From Persephonella sp. (GTDB lineage Bacteria; Aquificota; Aquificia; Aquificales; Hydrogenothermaceae): a DNA stretch of 38,131 bases. A program made the translations under genes and the position numbers. Shown here piece by piece: positions 28,364 to 37,623 of this stretch; position 1 is the stretch's first letter; each line of letters opens with the position of its first letter. Below the pieces are notes generated by a model. That model searched no databases and had not been told where the DNA came from. It saw only the letters and a program-made list of their open reading frames with translations. Location of the stretch: positions 1-38,131 of the forward strand of contig JALVKE010000125.1 in NCBI GenBank assembly GCA_027028005.1. Direction: 5' to 3'.

Positions 28364-31300
28364 TTATTTTTTCTCTTCAATCTTTGCTTCGTCTGTTTCA
28401 GGTGCAGGTTTTTTAACTTCAACAGGAGAAACCTTCACAAAGTTATTTATCTCTTCATCAAAGTTTTCAAGAATTTTTGTTGCTATTTCACTGTCTGTAT
28501 ATCCTTTGTGTTTTGTCACAAGTCTTTTAATAGTTTCTATATCTTCTTCATCCATTTCATCAATGAACACGTAGGATGGGTTAATATTTCTTTCCACTTC
28601 TCCTTCAGGGTCGTAGATATAGGCAACACCACCTGTCATTCCTGCTCCAAGGTTAACTCCTGTTTTTCCAAGAACAACAACTGTTCCATTTGTCATATAT
28701 TCACAGCAGTGGTCTCCTGCCCCTTCAACAACGGCAATAGCACCAGAGTTTCTTACTGCAAATCTTTCCCCTGCAATTCCAGCCGCAAAAAGCTGTCCTC
28801 CAGTAGCTCCATAAAGACAGGTATTACCCATTATCACATTTTCATGAGGCTTTCCTTTAAACTCTTTAGGCGGTTTAATAACAATTAGACCACCTGTCAT
28901 TCCTTTACCTACATAGTCGTTGGCATCACCGGTAAGAATAAGGTTCAGCCCTGGAACACAGAAAGCTCCAAATGACTGCCCACCTGTTCCTCTAAGGTTA
29001 AGCTCTATTTTAGAAAGTCTTAATCCTTTATCACCGTATCTTTTGACTATCTCATGGGCTAATCTTGCACCAACAGAGCGGTATGTATTTCTAATCACAT
29101 AAAATCCTGCAAAGTTTTCCTGTTTCTCTATATATGGAAGAACATCTTTGATAATTTCTTCATCAAATGGTTTTTTAGGTGGGTCATTTCTATCCTGAAT
29201 ACATCTGATTGGTTTAGACATATCAGGTTTTTCTATGATATATCCAATATCAACAAATTTAGCTTTGTAGTGGTCTGTTGGGATTTTAGGTTTTATAAAA
29301 TCAACTCTACCAATAATATCATCAAGATGTTTGTATCCCATATTAGCAAGCCATCTTCTAACATCCTGAGCCAGGAACATAAGGTATCTAATTACATGCT
29401 CAGGCTGTCCTGGGAATTTTTCCCTAAGTCTTTCATCCTGAGTGGCAACCCCAACAGGACATGTGTTAAGGTGGCACTGTCTTGCCATTACACAACCTTC
29501 AGCAACCATTAGAGAAGTTCCAAGTCCAAACTCCTCTGCACCAAGAAGTGCTCCAACAATAACATCCCTTCCTGTCTTAATCTGACCGTCAACTCTTAGT
29601 TTTACTCTACCTCTAAGGTCATTATCTATTAAAACCCTCTGAACTTCTGATAGTCCAAGCTCCCATACAGTTCCTGCATGTTTAATAGATGTTAAAGGAG
29701 AAGCTCCTGTTCCACCGTCATGTCCAGATATATGGATTATATCTGCAAATGCTTTTGCAACTCCAGAGGCGATTGTTCCTATTCCTGTTTCAGAAACAAG
29801 TTTTACAATAACTTTCGCTCTTGGATTTATCATCTTCAGGTCGTATATAAGCTGTGCAAGGTCTTCAATGGAATAGATATCGTGGTGTGGTGGAGGAGAT
29901 ATAAGTGTTGTTCCAGGTTTTGCCCTTCTTAAGAAAGCAATATATGCGTTAACTTTTTTACCTGGAAGCTGTCCACCTTCTCCTGGTTTTGCTCCCTGTG
30001 CAATTTTAATCTCTATCTCTTCTGCAGAGTTCAGGTATTCAGGAGTTACACCAAATCTACCTGATGCAACCTGTTTTATTTTAGAGTTTTTAATTGTTCC
30101 GTATCTTGCAGGGTCTTCACCACCTTCACCTGAGTTTGATTTCGCTCCAACCCTGTTCATAGCCTCTGCTATTGTTTCATGGGCTTCTCTAGAAAGAGCT
30201 CCTATAGACATGGCAGCTCCAACAAATCTTTTAACAATCTCCTCTGCAGGCTCAACCTCTTCTATAGGGATAGGTGGTCTATCTGACTGTATTTCAAATA
30301 AATCTCTTACTGTAACAGGTTTTTCTTTCCATGTATCTTCTGTAAACTTAAGATACTCTTCCCAGCTTTCCCCTCTAACAGCTTTATGTAAATCTCTAAC
30401 TGCATGAGGATTCCATGAATGGAACTCACCATCTTTTCTGTGTCTAAATTCTCCACCTGTTGGAACAGAAACTTTTTCTGAGGCAAATGCTTCGTTAAAT
30501 CTTATTAATGTTTCCTGTGCTATCTGCTTAACCCCTATTCCTCCAAGCTGTGAAGGTGTTCCTGGGAAGTATTTATCTATTACTTCTTTTCCTATTCCAA
30601 TTGCCTCAAAGAGCCCTGAGCCTCTGTAACTTTTTATTGTGGCAATTCCCATTTTAGACATTATCTTTAGAAGACCTTCATTTACAGCTTTACGGTAGTT
30701 TTCTACTGCTTCCTCAAATGAAAGATTGAATTTTTTATCTTCCTCAACAAGGTTTCTTATGATTTGAACAGCCATATACGGATTTACAAGTGTAGCCCCA
30801 TATCCAATAAGAAATGCAAATGAGTGGGTGTCCCTTACCTCAGCTGTGTCCGCTATCATTGAGAACTTACTTCTTTTTCCTTTTCTTCCCATATAGCTGT
30901 TAACAGCTGCAACAAGAAGACCCATAGGAATAGGAGCACCTTCTATTGAGATATCCCTATCTGTAAGAACAATTAACTCTTTTCCATTATCAACAGCATC
31001 CTCAACCCTTCTGCATATATCATCAATAGCCGGTTCCAATGCATCATCGTAAGGGTCAAATATTGCTGGTATGATTTCAACCTTACCATCATAAAGCTTT
31101 ATAAGCTCTTCCATTTCATTATCAAAAATAACAGGAGAGCTAAGAAGTAGCTGCTTTGCGTGTTCAGGAGTTTCTGTAAGAAAGTTCCCCTTCTTACCTA
31201 CATATGTATTTAAAGACATTACTTTTTTTTCTCTAATTGGATCAATTGGAGGGTTTGTTACCTGTGCAAACCTCTGTTTGAAATATGAATAGATAAGCTG

Positions 31301-32770
31301 AGGTCTTTTTGACAAAACAGCTAAAGGAGTATCGTTACCCATTGAGTAAACAGGATCAGCTCCCTTTTCAGCCATAGCTTTTATAAGCATATTTATCTGA
31401 TCTTTAGAGTATCCAAATGTTACAAGCTCCCTTGTTATATCTTTAGTTTCCACTTCTGGATGTTCCTTAACAGGGACAAACTCTTTTAAGTTTTCCTCAA
31501 CCCATTCTTTGTATGGTTTTCCTGAAGCAACTTTTTCTATCACCTCTTCTGAGAAATATATTTTTCCTTCCCTTGTGTCAATAGCAATTTTGTCCCCTGG
31601 ACCAAGTCTTCCTTTCTTTAAGATTTTTTCTTCAGGAATATCAACTGTTCCAACTTCTGAAGCCATTATTACTGTGTCTTCTGTAATCACATATCTTGCA
31701 GGTCTAAGACCGTTTCTATCTAATTTTCCGATAACAACATTCCCATCTGTAAATGCTATAGCAGCAGGACCATCCCACGCCTCAAAAATACAGGAGAAAT
31801 ACTCGTAGAAAGCTTTTTCTGTATCTGTGAGTCTGTCATCATTTTCCCAAGCTCTTGGAATAAGGGCGTTTATAGCAACCATAGGATCTTTGCCAGACAT
31901 AACAAGGAACTCAAGGGCATTGTCCAAGGATGCAGAGTCAGAGTCATCGTATCTAACTATTGGAAGAATATCCTCAGCAAGATCTCCCCAGATTTCCCTA
32001 ACATCTTCTGCTTTTGCGTTTATCCAGTTTCTATTTGCTGAGATGGTGTTTATCTCACCGTTATGAGCAAGCATCCTAAATGGCTGTGCAAGTTTCCACT
32101 GTGGAAATGTGTTTGTTGAAAATCTCTGATGGAATATTGCTAAAGCACTTTCGTAATCTTCATCTTGAAGATCAGGATAAAAGTATTTCAGTCTTGGAGC
32201 AGTAACCATTCCTTTATAAACAATAGTTCTATTTGAAAGTGAAGGGATATAAAAATCCTTGTATTCTTCCTTTTCAGCAAGTTTTTCTAATTTCTTTCTA
32301 AGGATAAAAAGCTCTTTTTCGTAGTTTTCTACATCTTTTCCTTCCTTTGAGATAAATCCCTGCCAGATTGATGGCATATTTGACTTAGCTATTACTCCAA
32401 GTTCCTCTTCAACTATAGGGACTTTTCTCCATCCAAGGAATGTGAATTTTTCACTTATTATCTTTTCTATTTGTTTTTTTAGCTCTTCTTCTTTACCTAT
32501 AGGTAAAAAGAAAACACCTACCGCAAAATCTTCAGGTGCAGGGATATTTATGTTAAGTTTAGATAGTTCTTTCTCAAAGAATTTATAGGGGACATGGGTT
32601 AAGATACCTGCTCCATCTCCTGTTTTTCCATCTGCACTAACAGCACCTCTGTGATCAAGATTAGCAAGAGATGTTAATGCATCTGAGACAATTTTATGAG
32701 ATTTTATTCCTTTGATGTTTACAATAAAGCCAACACCGCAGGAGTCTCTTTCAGGAATGTAATTTTGCAT
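28364..32770 (-). CDS. gltB: Glutamate synthase large subunit (ferredoxin/NADPH type)
   Basis: 1468 aa; RDSCGVGFIVNIKG (N-terminal Cys amidotransferase); GHDGGTGASPLTSIKHAG; CHLNTCPVGVATQD (Fe-S cysteines); C-terminal GXGXG-type beta-helix domain. Confidence 0.98.
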   Translation of the reverse strand: MQNYIPERDSCGVGFIVNIKGIKSHKIVSDALTSLANLDHRGAVSADGKTGDGAGILTHVPYKFFEKELSKLNINIPAPEDFAVGVFFLPIGKEEELKKQIEKIISEKFTFLGWRKVPIVEEELGVIAKSNMPSIWQGFISKEGKDVENYEKELFILRKKLEKLAEKEEYKDFYIPSLSNRTIVYKGMVTAPRLKYFYPDLQDEDYESALAIFHQRFSTNTFPQWKLAQPFRMLAHNGEINTISANRNWINAKAEDVREIWGDLAEDILPIVRYDDSDSASLDNALEFLVMSGKDPMVAINALIPRAWENDDRLTDTEKAFYEYFSCIFEAWDGPAAIAFTDGNVVIGKLDRNGLRPARYVITEDTVIMASEVGTVDIPEEKILKKGRLGPGDKIAIDTREGKIYFSEEVIEKVASGKPYKEWVEENLKEFVPVKEHPEVETKDITRELVTFGYSKDQINMLIKAMAEKGADPVYSMGNDTPLAVLSKRPQLIYSYFKQRFAQVTNPPIDPIREKKVMSLNTYVGKKGNFLTETPEHAKQLLLSSPVIFDNEMEELIKLYDGKVEIIPAIFDPYDDALEPAIDDICRRVEDAVDNGKELIVLTDRDISIEGAPIPMGLLVAAVNSYMGRKGKRSKFSMIADTAEVRDTHSFAFLIGYGATLVNPYMAVQIIRNLVEEDKKFNLSFEEAVENYRKAVNEGLLKIMSKMGIATIKSYRGSGLFEAIGIGKEVIDKYFPGTPSQLGGIGVKQIAQETLIRFNEAFASEKVSVPTGGEFRHRKDGEFHSWNPHAVRDLHKAVRGESWEEYLKFTEDTWKEKPVTVRDLFEIQSDRPPIPIEEVEPAEEIVKRFVGAAMSIGALSREAHETIAEAMNRVGAKSNSGEGGEDPARYGTIKNSKIKQVASGRFGVTPEYLNSAEEIEIKIAQGAKPGEGGQLPGKKVNAYIAFLRRAKPGTTLISPPPHHDIYSIEDLAQLIYDLKMINPRAKVIVKLVSETGIGTIASGVAKAFADIIHISGHDGGTGASPLTSIKHAGTVWELGLSEVQRVLIDNDLRGRVKLRVDGQIKTGRDVIVGALLGAEEFGLGTSLMVAEGCVMARQCHLNTCPVGVATQDERLREKFPGQPEHVIRYLMFLAQDVRRWLANMGYKHLDDIIGRVDFIKPKIPTDHYKAKFVDIGYIIEKPDMSKPIRCIQDRNDPPKKPFDEEIIKDVLPYIEKQENFAGFYVIRNTYRSVGARLAHEIVKRYGDKGLRLSKIELNLRGTGGQSFGAFCVPGLNLILTGDANDYVGKGMTGGLIVIKPPKEFKGKPHENVIMGNTCLYGATGGQLFAAGIAGERFAVRNSGAIAVVEGAGDHCCEYMTNGTVVVLGKTGVNLGAGMTGGVAYIYDPEGEVERNINPSYVFIDEMDEEDIETIKRLVTKHKGYTDSEIATKILENFDEEINNFVKVSPVEVKKPAPETDEAKIEEKK

Positions 32771-32909
32771 ATTGATACTCCTTAATAGTTTTGATTAGCA
32801 GGTAACTAATTATTATATATCTTATGTATTTATTTATACAAATCTAACACTTGCGTGCCTTGACGTAGATACATGACAAAAATAATAGTTCTAACAATTT
32901 TTTCATGTT

Positions 32910-32932
32910 TATCTTTTAATATTTAAAAGATA
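32910..32932. promoter_or_regulatory. Palindrome TATCTTTTAA-TAT-TTAAAAGATA just upstream of the ygfZ-like RBS
   Basis: Perfect 10-bp arms, 3-nt centre; AGGGGG RBS starts 5 nt after it. Confidence 0.45.
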
Positions 32933-32947
32933 CACTAGGGGGATGAG

Positions 32948-33868
32948 TTGTTTTTTGTAAAGCTTAATAGAAGTAAAATAGAAGCATACGGAAAAAAAGG
33001 AAGTTTACTTCCTAAAGGTTTTATAGATGAAGCATTAGCCTTTTTACATAATCTATTATCAAATGATATAAAAGATTTAAAAGAAGGGGAGTTTAACTAT
33101 AATCTATGGCTTACTCCTAATGGACATCCAAAGGAAGAATTTTTTGTTTATAGAGATAAAAATGCTTTTATACTTGATACTCCAGCAGATGCAAAAAAGA
33201 TAATAGATGAATTTAACAAACTTAAACTTTCTCTAAAAGTATATTTTGAAGATTTAACTAATAAGTTATCTCATTACTTTATTTTTGGAGAAGATATAAA
33301 TCTCTTTGTAAGAGAAAAATTTGGAATAAAAGAGGATTATTTTAAATTCAAAAAGTTTAAAAATATAATTGTTGCTAGAAACCCTTTGAGAATAAATCAA
33401 AATGGATACGATCTAATAGGAGAAGAGGAAACCATTAAAGATTATCTAAAAGAGTTAGAAGAAATATCTTTGAAAGAGTTTGAGGACATAAGAATAAAAA
33501 ACTGTATGCCTGCAATACATAAAGAATTAAATGAAAAAATTCTTCCAAATGAAACAGGATTTTTAGAGTATATGGTAAGTCTTACAAAAGGCTGTTATGT
33601 AGGTCAGGAAGCTGTAGCTAGAGTTTATTACAGAGGTATTCCATCAAGAGTACTGGTTAAGTTTAATATAAAGAAGTTTGCAAATCCTGGAGATGAGATA
33701 TTTGAAAAGGAAAAGAAAGTAGGATTTATCACCTCTATAACCTCTGATGGAAGAAGAGGTTTAGGTTATGTTTTAAGGGCAAAGGCAGAGGTAAGTAAAA
33801 CTTTTAAAATAAAAGACGATAAAGGATATGTAAAGATAGAGAGTATATGTAAACCACATTTTGAGTAA
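32948..33868 (+). CDS. ygfZ: YgfZ/GcvT-domain folate-binding protein (Fe-S cluster repair type), TTG start
   Basis: LTKGCYVGQEAVARVYYRG (KGCYxGQE signature); GCvT-like N-terminal fold (LLSNDIKDL). Confidence 0.88.
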   Translation: MFFVKLNRSKIEAYGKKGSLLPKGFIDEALAFLHNLLSNDIKDLKEGEFNYNLWLTPNGHPKEEFFVYRDKNAFILDTPADAKKIIDEFNKLKLSLKVYFEDLTNKLSHYFIFGEDINLFVREKFGIKEDYFKFKKFKNIIVARNPLRINQNGYDLIGEEETIKDYLKELEEISLKEFEDIRIKNCMPAIHKELNEKILPNETGFLEYMVSLTKGCYVGQEAVARVYYRGIPSRVLVKFNIKKFANPGDEIFEKEKKVGFITSITSDGRRGLGYVLRAKAEVSKTFKIKDDKGYVKIESICKPHFE

Positions 33869-33923
33869 ACGCAAAATATACGAAATAAACAATAAATAAA
33901 AAAACTATAGGGGAGAGTGAATC

Positions 33924-34328
33924 GTGGCTATATTAAATAAGTTTATTAAAAAGATTGATTTTGAACTTCAAAAAATCAAGGAAAAGATATCAACAATAGA
34001 AGAAGAAATCAAAGCTTTAGAAAAAGCTAAATTAAAAATGACAAATGAGTATGTAAAAGTAGAAGCAAAACAACTAACAAATCCTCAGGAAATCTACATG
34101 CAAAAGATGTATCTTCTAGAGCTTAAAGAAAAAATTGCATATATTGAACTTGAAAAGAAAAAAAGGGAAAATGATTTAATACCTTTAAAAGAAATCCTGG
34201 CAGGTAAAAATGCAGAGAAAAAAGCAGTCAAAAAATACAGATCAAAAATTGAGAAAGAGCATCTTAAAAAAGAGTTACAAAAAGAGATTGAGCTTGCTTC
34301 AGATATTTTTAACAGGAATTTTATCTAG
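33924..34328 (+). CDS. Coiled-coil protein, FliJ-like (flagellar export chaperone candidate)
   Basis: 134 aa, almost entirely charged heptad-type helix; followed directly by a MotE-like gene. Confidence 0.5.
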   Translation: MAILNKFIKKIDFELQKIKEKISTIEEEIKALEKAKLKMTNEYVKVEAKQLTNPQEIYMQKMYLLELKEKIAYIELEKKKRENDLIPLKEILAGKNAEKKAVKKYRSKIEKEHLKKELQKEIELASDIFNRNFI

Positions 34329-34836
34329 CTTTTTTTTAGTAGAAGAATCTTTAGCTAAGGATAATGATGTAGAAAAGGGAAATGATCAGGTTATAAAATC
34401 TGGGGAAAAGCAGATAAGTTCAGATAATGATATATCTCCTATATATAAAAAGGAGATAAAGATAGAGATAGAAAAACTGAGAAAATTACGTGTTGAAGTA
34501 GAGAAGAAAATAAAAGAAGATGAAAAATTACTACAAAAGATAAAAGAAGAAAGAAAAAAACTAAAAAAAGAAAGAGAAGCATTTGAGAAGTATATAAAAC
34601 TGGTGGAGAGTGAGAGATATAAAAAACTAGCAAAAGTTTTTGAAAAAATGGATCCAGAACTAGCAGGAGAAAAGATCTCTAAAATGAAAGACCCGAAAAT
34701 AGCAGCATATATCATATACAATATGAAAGAAAGAAAAGCTGGTGAAGTTTTAAACTATGTAGATCCTAAAATGGTTGATAAGATAACAAAGATACTTACA
34801 GATATAAAAAGAAAGTTAAAGAAAAACGCTCAGTGA
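34288..34836 (+). CDS. MotE-like protein (MgtE intracellular N-domain-like, coiled coil) with N-terminal signal/anchor; ORF track start 34210, likely TTG start near 34288
   Basis: Predicted N-terminus MSLLQIFLTGILSSFFLVEESLAKD; coiled coil; ending KMDPELAGEKISKMKDPKIAAYIIYNMKERKAGEVLNYVDPKMVDKITKIL. Confidence 0.65.
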   Translation: MSLLQIFLTGILSSFFLVEESLAKDNDVEKGNDQVIKSGEKQISSDNDISPIYKKEIKIEIEKLRKLRVEVEKKIKEDEKLLQKIKEERKKLKKEREAFEKYIKLVESERYKKLAKVFEKMDPELAGEKISKMKDPKIAAYIIYNMKERKAGEVLNYVDPKMVDKITKILTDIKRKLKKNAQ

Positions 34837-34867
34837 AACTTTGAAATTTAATTTTAACGGTATATAT

Positions 34868-34894
34868 TTGAAATTTTAGAAAAAGTGATATAAT
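34868..34894 (+). promoter_or_regulatory. Promoter of tRNA-Leu: TTGAAA ... TGATATAAT (extended -10)
   Basis: TTGAAA at 34868-34873, TATAAT at 34889-34894 preceded by TG; tRNA begins at 34908. Confidence 0.7.
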
Positions 34895-34907
34895 ATTTTT
34901 CCCCTTT

Positions 34908-34991
34908 GCGAGCGTGGCGGAATTGGCAGACGCGCGGGACTTAGGATCCCGTGGCCGCAAGGCCGTGAGGGTTCGACTCCCTCCGCTCGCA
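34908..34991 (+). tRNA. tRNA-Leu (anticodon UAG), CCA not encoded
   Basis: GCGAGCGTGGCGGAATTGGCAGACGCGCGGGACTTAGGATCCCGTGGCCGCAAGGCCGTGAGGGTTCGACTCCCTCCGCTCGCA; acceptor GCGAGCG/CGCTCGC, anticodon loop CTTAGGA, long variable arm. Confidence 0.97.
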
Positions 34992-35020
34992 TTTTATTTT
35001 CAAAAAATAAAATTTTGCTT
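34991..35020 (+). terminator. AT-only hairpin downstream of tRNA-Leu (candidate terminator)
   Basis: ATTTTATTTT-CAA-AAAATAAAAT followed by TTTGCTTTTATT; starts at the tRNA discriminator base. Confidence 0.45.
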
Positions 35021-35066
35021 TTATTCATTATTATTTGTTTTATTAACTCGTTGAGATTAGTTATTC

Positions 35067-35909
35067 TTAGATTGCTGCTCCTTTTAAAACTTCTTCGCAT
35101 TTACACTCTAGCTTTTCAGGGAGTTGTTCTATAAAACTAAGAACAACCTCTTTTATCTCTTGATTTTTCTGCTGCATCATTTCTATCACTTCATCAGAAG
35201 TTAATCTTTCCTTTGATATTCCAGCTGCAAGATTTGTAACCACATTGATAGAAGCAAAATGCATTGCAAGCTCTCTAGCTAAGACTATTTCAGGAACCAA
35301 TGTCATTCCTACAATATCAGCTCCAAGTCTTTGAAAAGCTTTTATTTCTGCTGCTGTTTCCAGTCTCGGACCTTCTGTTGCTGCATATGTTCCCTGTTTA
35401 TGATATCTAAATCTTTTCTCTTCCATGATAGAAAAAATTACTTTTCTCATATCTGGACAGAAAGGTTCAGTAACATCTATATGGACAACTCTATCATTTT
35501 TCATGTATTCATCTACTAGATCTCCTTTATAATCAGCTTCATCATAAATTGTGTAAATTCCTTCATAAAAAGTTACAGGTCTAACTTTTGTAAAATCTAA
35601 AAACTGATCAGATACTACAAAATCTCCTGGTTGAAGAAGAGGATTTATACCCCCTACAGCTGATATAGATAAAATCTTATTTACACCTAGTTTTCTAAAA
35701 CCCCATATATTAGCTCTATAGTTAATAAGGTGTGGAGGATATTTATGTCCTCTGCCGTGTCTTGGAAGAAAAATAACTTTTTTCCCCTTATATTCTGCAT
35801 ATATGTATCTATCAGATGGTTCACCATAAGGAGTTGTTATCTCTATTTCATCTAAAATTTTTATCTCATCAACCTCATATAGTCCACTTCCACCTATTAT
35901 TCCGAGCAT
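35067..35909 (-). CDS. mtnP: S-methyl-5'-thioadenosine phosphorylase
   Basis: MLGIIGGSGLYEVDEI; VIFLPRHGRGHKYPPHLINYRANIWG; YAATEGPRLETAAEIKAFQRLGADIVGMTLVPE. Confidence 0.95.
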   Translation of the reverse strand: MLGIIGGSGLYEVDEIKILDEIEITTPYGEPSDRYIYAEYKGKKVIFLPRHGRGHKYPPHLINYRANIWGFRKLGVNKILSISAVGGINPLLQPGDFVVSDQFLDFTKVRPVTFYEGIYTIYDEADYKGDLVDEYMKNDRVVHIDVTEPFCPDMRKVIFSIMEEKRFRYHKQGTYAATEGPRLETAAEIKAFQRLGADIVGMTLVPEIVLARELAMHFASINVVTNLAAGISKERLTSDEVIEMMQQKNQEIKEVVLSFIEQLPEKLECKCEEVLKGAAI

Positions 35910-35963
35910 TTTTTCTCCTTTATAATTGTTTCTTAAAATATTTAAACATTTTAAGGGGAAAAA

Positions 35964-36650
35964 ATGAATAAAGTAGTTTTTATTACAGCTACAGATACAG
36001 GTGTAGGAAAAACTACTGTATCTGCCGCTCTTGCAAAACTAGCGAAAAATGCAGGAATAAATGTTGGATACTTTAAACCTGTAGAAACAGGTTGTGAAGA
36101 GGATTGCTTAGATGCTAAAACATTATCTAAAATAACTGGGCAGGATATAGATGAGATTGTTTTATACAGATATAGAAATCCTGTAGCACCTCTTGTAGCA
36201 GAGGAAGAAGAAGAGAAAAAAATAGACATCAACAAAATAAATGAGCATTTAAAAAAACTAAAAGAAAAGTATGAATTTCTTATTGTTGAAGGAGCTGGTG
36301 GTATAGCTGTTCCAATAACAAGGATTGATAACAGAATATACACTTATCTAGATTTTATATATGAAAATAGACTTCCAACGCTTGTTGTATCAAGGGCAAA
36401 CCTTGGAACTATAAATCATACTTACCTTACATTGAAAGCATTAAAAGATAAAAATATAAAAATCTTAGGAATAATCTTAAATGGTATTTCTGAAAATCCT
36501 TCTTTAGCTGAGATAACAAATCCTAATCTCATTAGGAAAATGACAGGTGTTAATATATGGAGTATTTGTAAATATAGAGAAGACGATCCTATAATAGAAT
36601 GTTATGGAAAACTGCAAGAGTTTTTTACTTTTCACCAAAATCTGTTATAA
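35964..36650 (+). CDS. bioD: Dethiobiotin synthetase
   Basis: VVFITATDTGVGKTTVSAALAKLAKNAGINVGYFKPVETGC; LIVEGAGGIAVPI. Confidence 0.95.
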   Translation: MNKVVFITATDTGVGKTTVSAALAKLAKNAGINVGYFKPVETGCEEDCLDAKTLSKITGQDIDEIVLYRYRNPVAPLVAEEEEEKKIDINKINEHLKKLKEKYEFLIVEGAGGIAVPITRIDNRIYTYLDFIYENRLPTLVVSRANLGTINHTYLTLKALKDKNIKILGIILNGISENPSLAEITNPNLIRKMTGVNIWSICKYREDDPIIECYGKLQEFFTFHQNLL

Positions 36651-36668
36651 CATCTTCATTAAGAATTT

Positions 36669-36695
36669 TTGAAATTATACATATATTGCTATAAA
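36669..36695 (+). promoter_or_regulatory. Promoter of galU: TTGAAA-15 nt-TATAAA with extended -10 TGC
   Basis: TTGAAATTATACATATATTGCTATAAA; same spacing as the tRNA-Leu promoter. Confidence 0.55.
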
Positions 36696-36727
36696 TTAAA
36701 ATTTAACTAAATATTTGGAGGGGTTAG

Positions 36728-37621
36728 ATGCAAAAGATAAGAAAGGCTGTTATACCTGTAGCTGGTTTTGGAACAAGGTTCTTGCCAGCAACAAAAGCTA
36801 CACCAAAAGAAATGATGCCAATAGTGGATAAGCCTATTATTCAATATATAGTTGAAGAAGCGGTAGCTTCAGGTATAGAAACAATCATTTTTGTAACAGG
36901 AAGACATAAAAGAGCTATTGAAGATCACTTTGACTATGCACCAGAACTTGAACATGCTCTAGAGAGAGCAGGAAAAGAAGAGTATGTAAATATTATAAGA
37001 GAAATTTCAGATATGGCCGACTTTGTTTATATAAGACAAAAAGAACAGTTAGGTCTTGGTCACGCTATACTAACAACAGAGCATATTGTTGGAAATGAGC
37101 CTTTTGCTGTTTTATTAGGAGATGAACTAATAATAAATGAGAAAGCTCCAGGTATTAAACAACTTATAGATGTATATAAAAAATTTGGAAAATCTGTTAT
37201 AGGAACTACGGATGTTCCAAGGGAAGAAACATATAAGTACGGAATTATAGAAGGTTCTGAAATAGAAAAAGGAATAAGACTTGTTAATTATTTAGTTGAA
37301 AAACCAGAACCCCATGAAGCACCTTCAACATCTGCTATTATTGGAAGATATGTTTTAACTCCAAATATATTTGACGCATTAAAAAGAACACCTTTTGGAA
37401 AAGGTGGTGAACTTCAACTAACAGATGCACTTATGCTATTGAGACAGGAAGAAGTTATTTACTCAAAAGATATAGAAGGGATTAGACACGATACAGGAAA
37501 TAAACTTGGTTACATAAAAGCAATAATAGATTTTGCTCTTAGAAGACCTGATACAAAAGATTTTGTTAAGGAATTAATACTAGAACAGGCTGAGAAATTG
37601 AAAGAAGAGGCAAGCACATAA
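36728..37621 (+). CDS. galU: UTP--glucose-1-phosphate uridylyltransferase
   Basis: RKAVIPVAGFGTRFLPATKATPKEMMPIVDKPIIQYIVEEAVASGI; RQKEQLGLGHAIL; VLLGDELI. Confidence 0.97.
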   Translation: MQKIRKAVIPVAGFGTRFLPATKATPKEMMPIVDKPIIQYIVEEAVASGIETIIFVTGRHKRAIEDHFDYAPELEHALERAGKEEYVNIIREISDMADFVYIRQKEQLGLGHAILTTEHIVGNEPFAVLLGDELIINEKAPGIKQLIDVYKKFGKSVIGTTDVPREETYKYGIIEGSEIEKGIRLVNYLVEKPEPHEAPSTSAIIGRYVLTPNIFDALKRTPFGKGGELQLTDALMLLRQEEVIYSKDIEGIRHDTGNKLGYIKAIIDFALRRPDTKDFVKELILEQAEKLKEEAST

Positions 37622-37623
37622 AT

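Noticed and set aside
28508-32066. Plus-strand ORFs of 60-126 aa within gltB
   Set aside because: Antisense shadows of a well-conserved 1468-aa protein.
34876-35100. 74-aa minus-strand ORF (MRAEGVEPSRPCGHGILSPARLPIPPRSQ)
   Set aside because: Antisense translation of tRNA-Leu, a well-known spurious ORF type.
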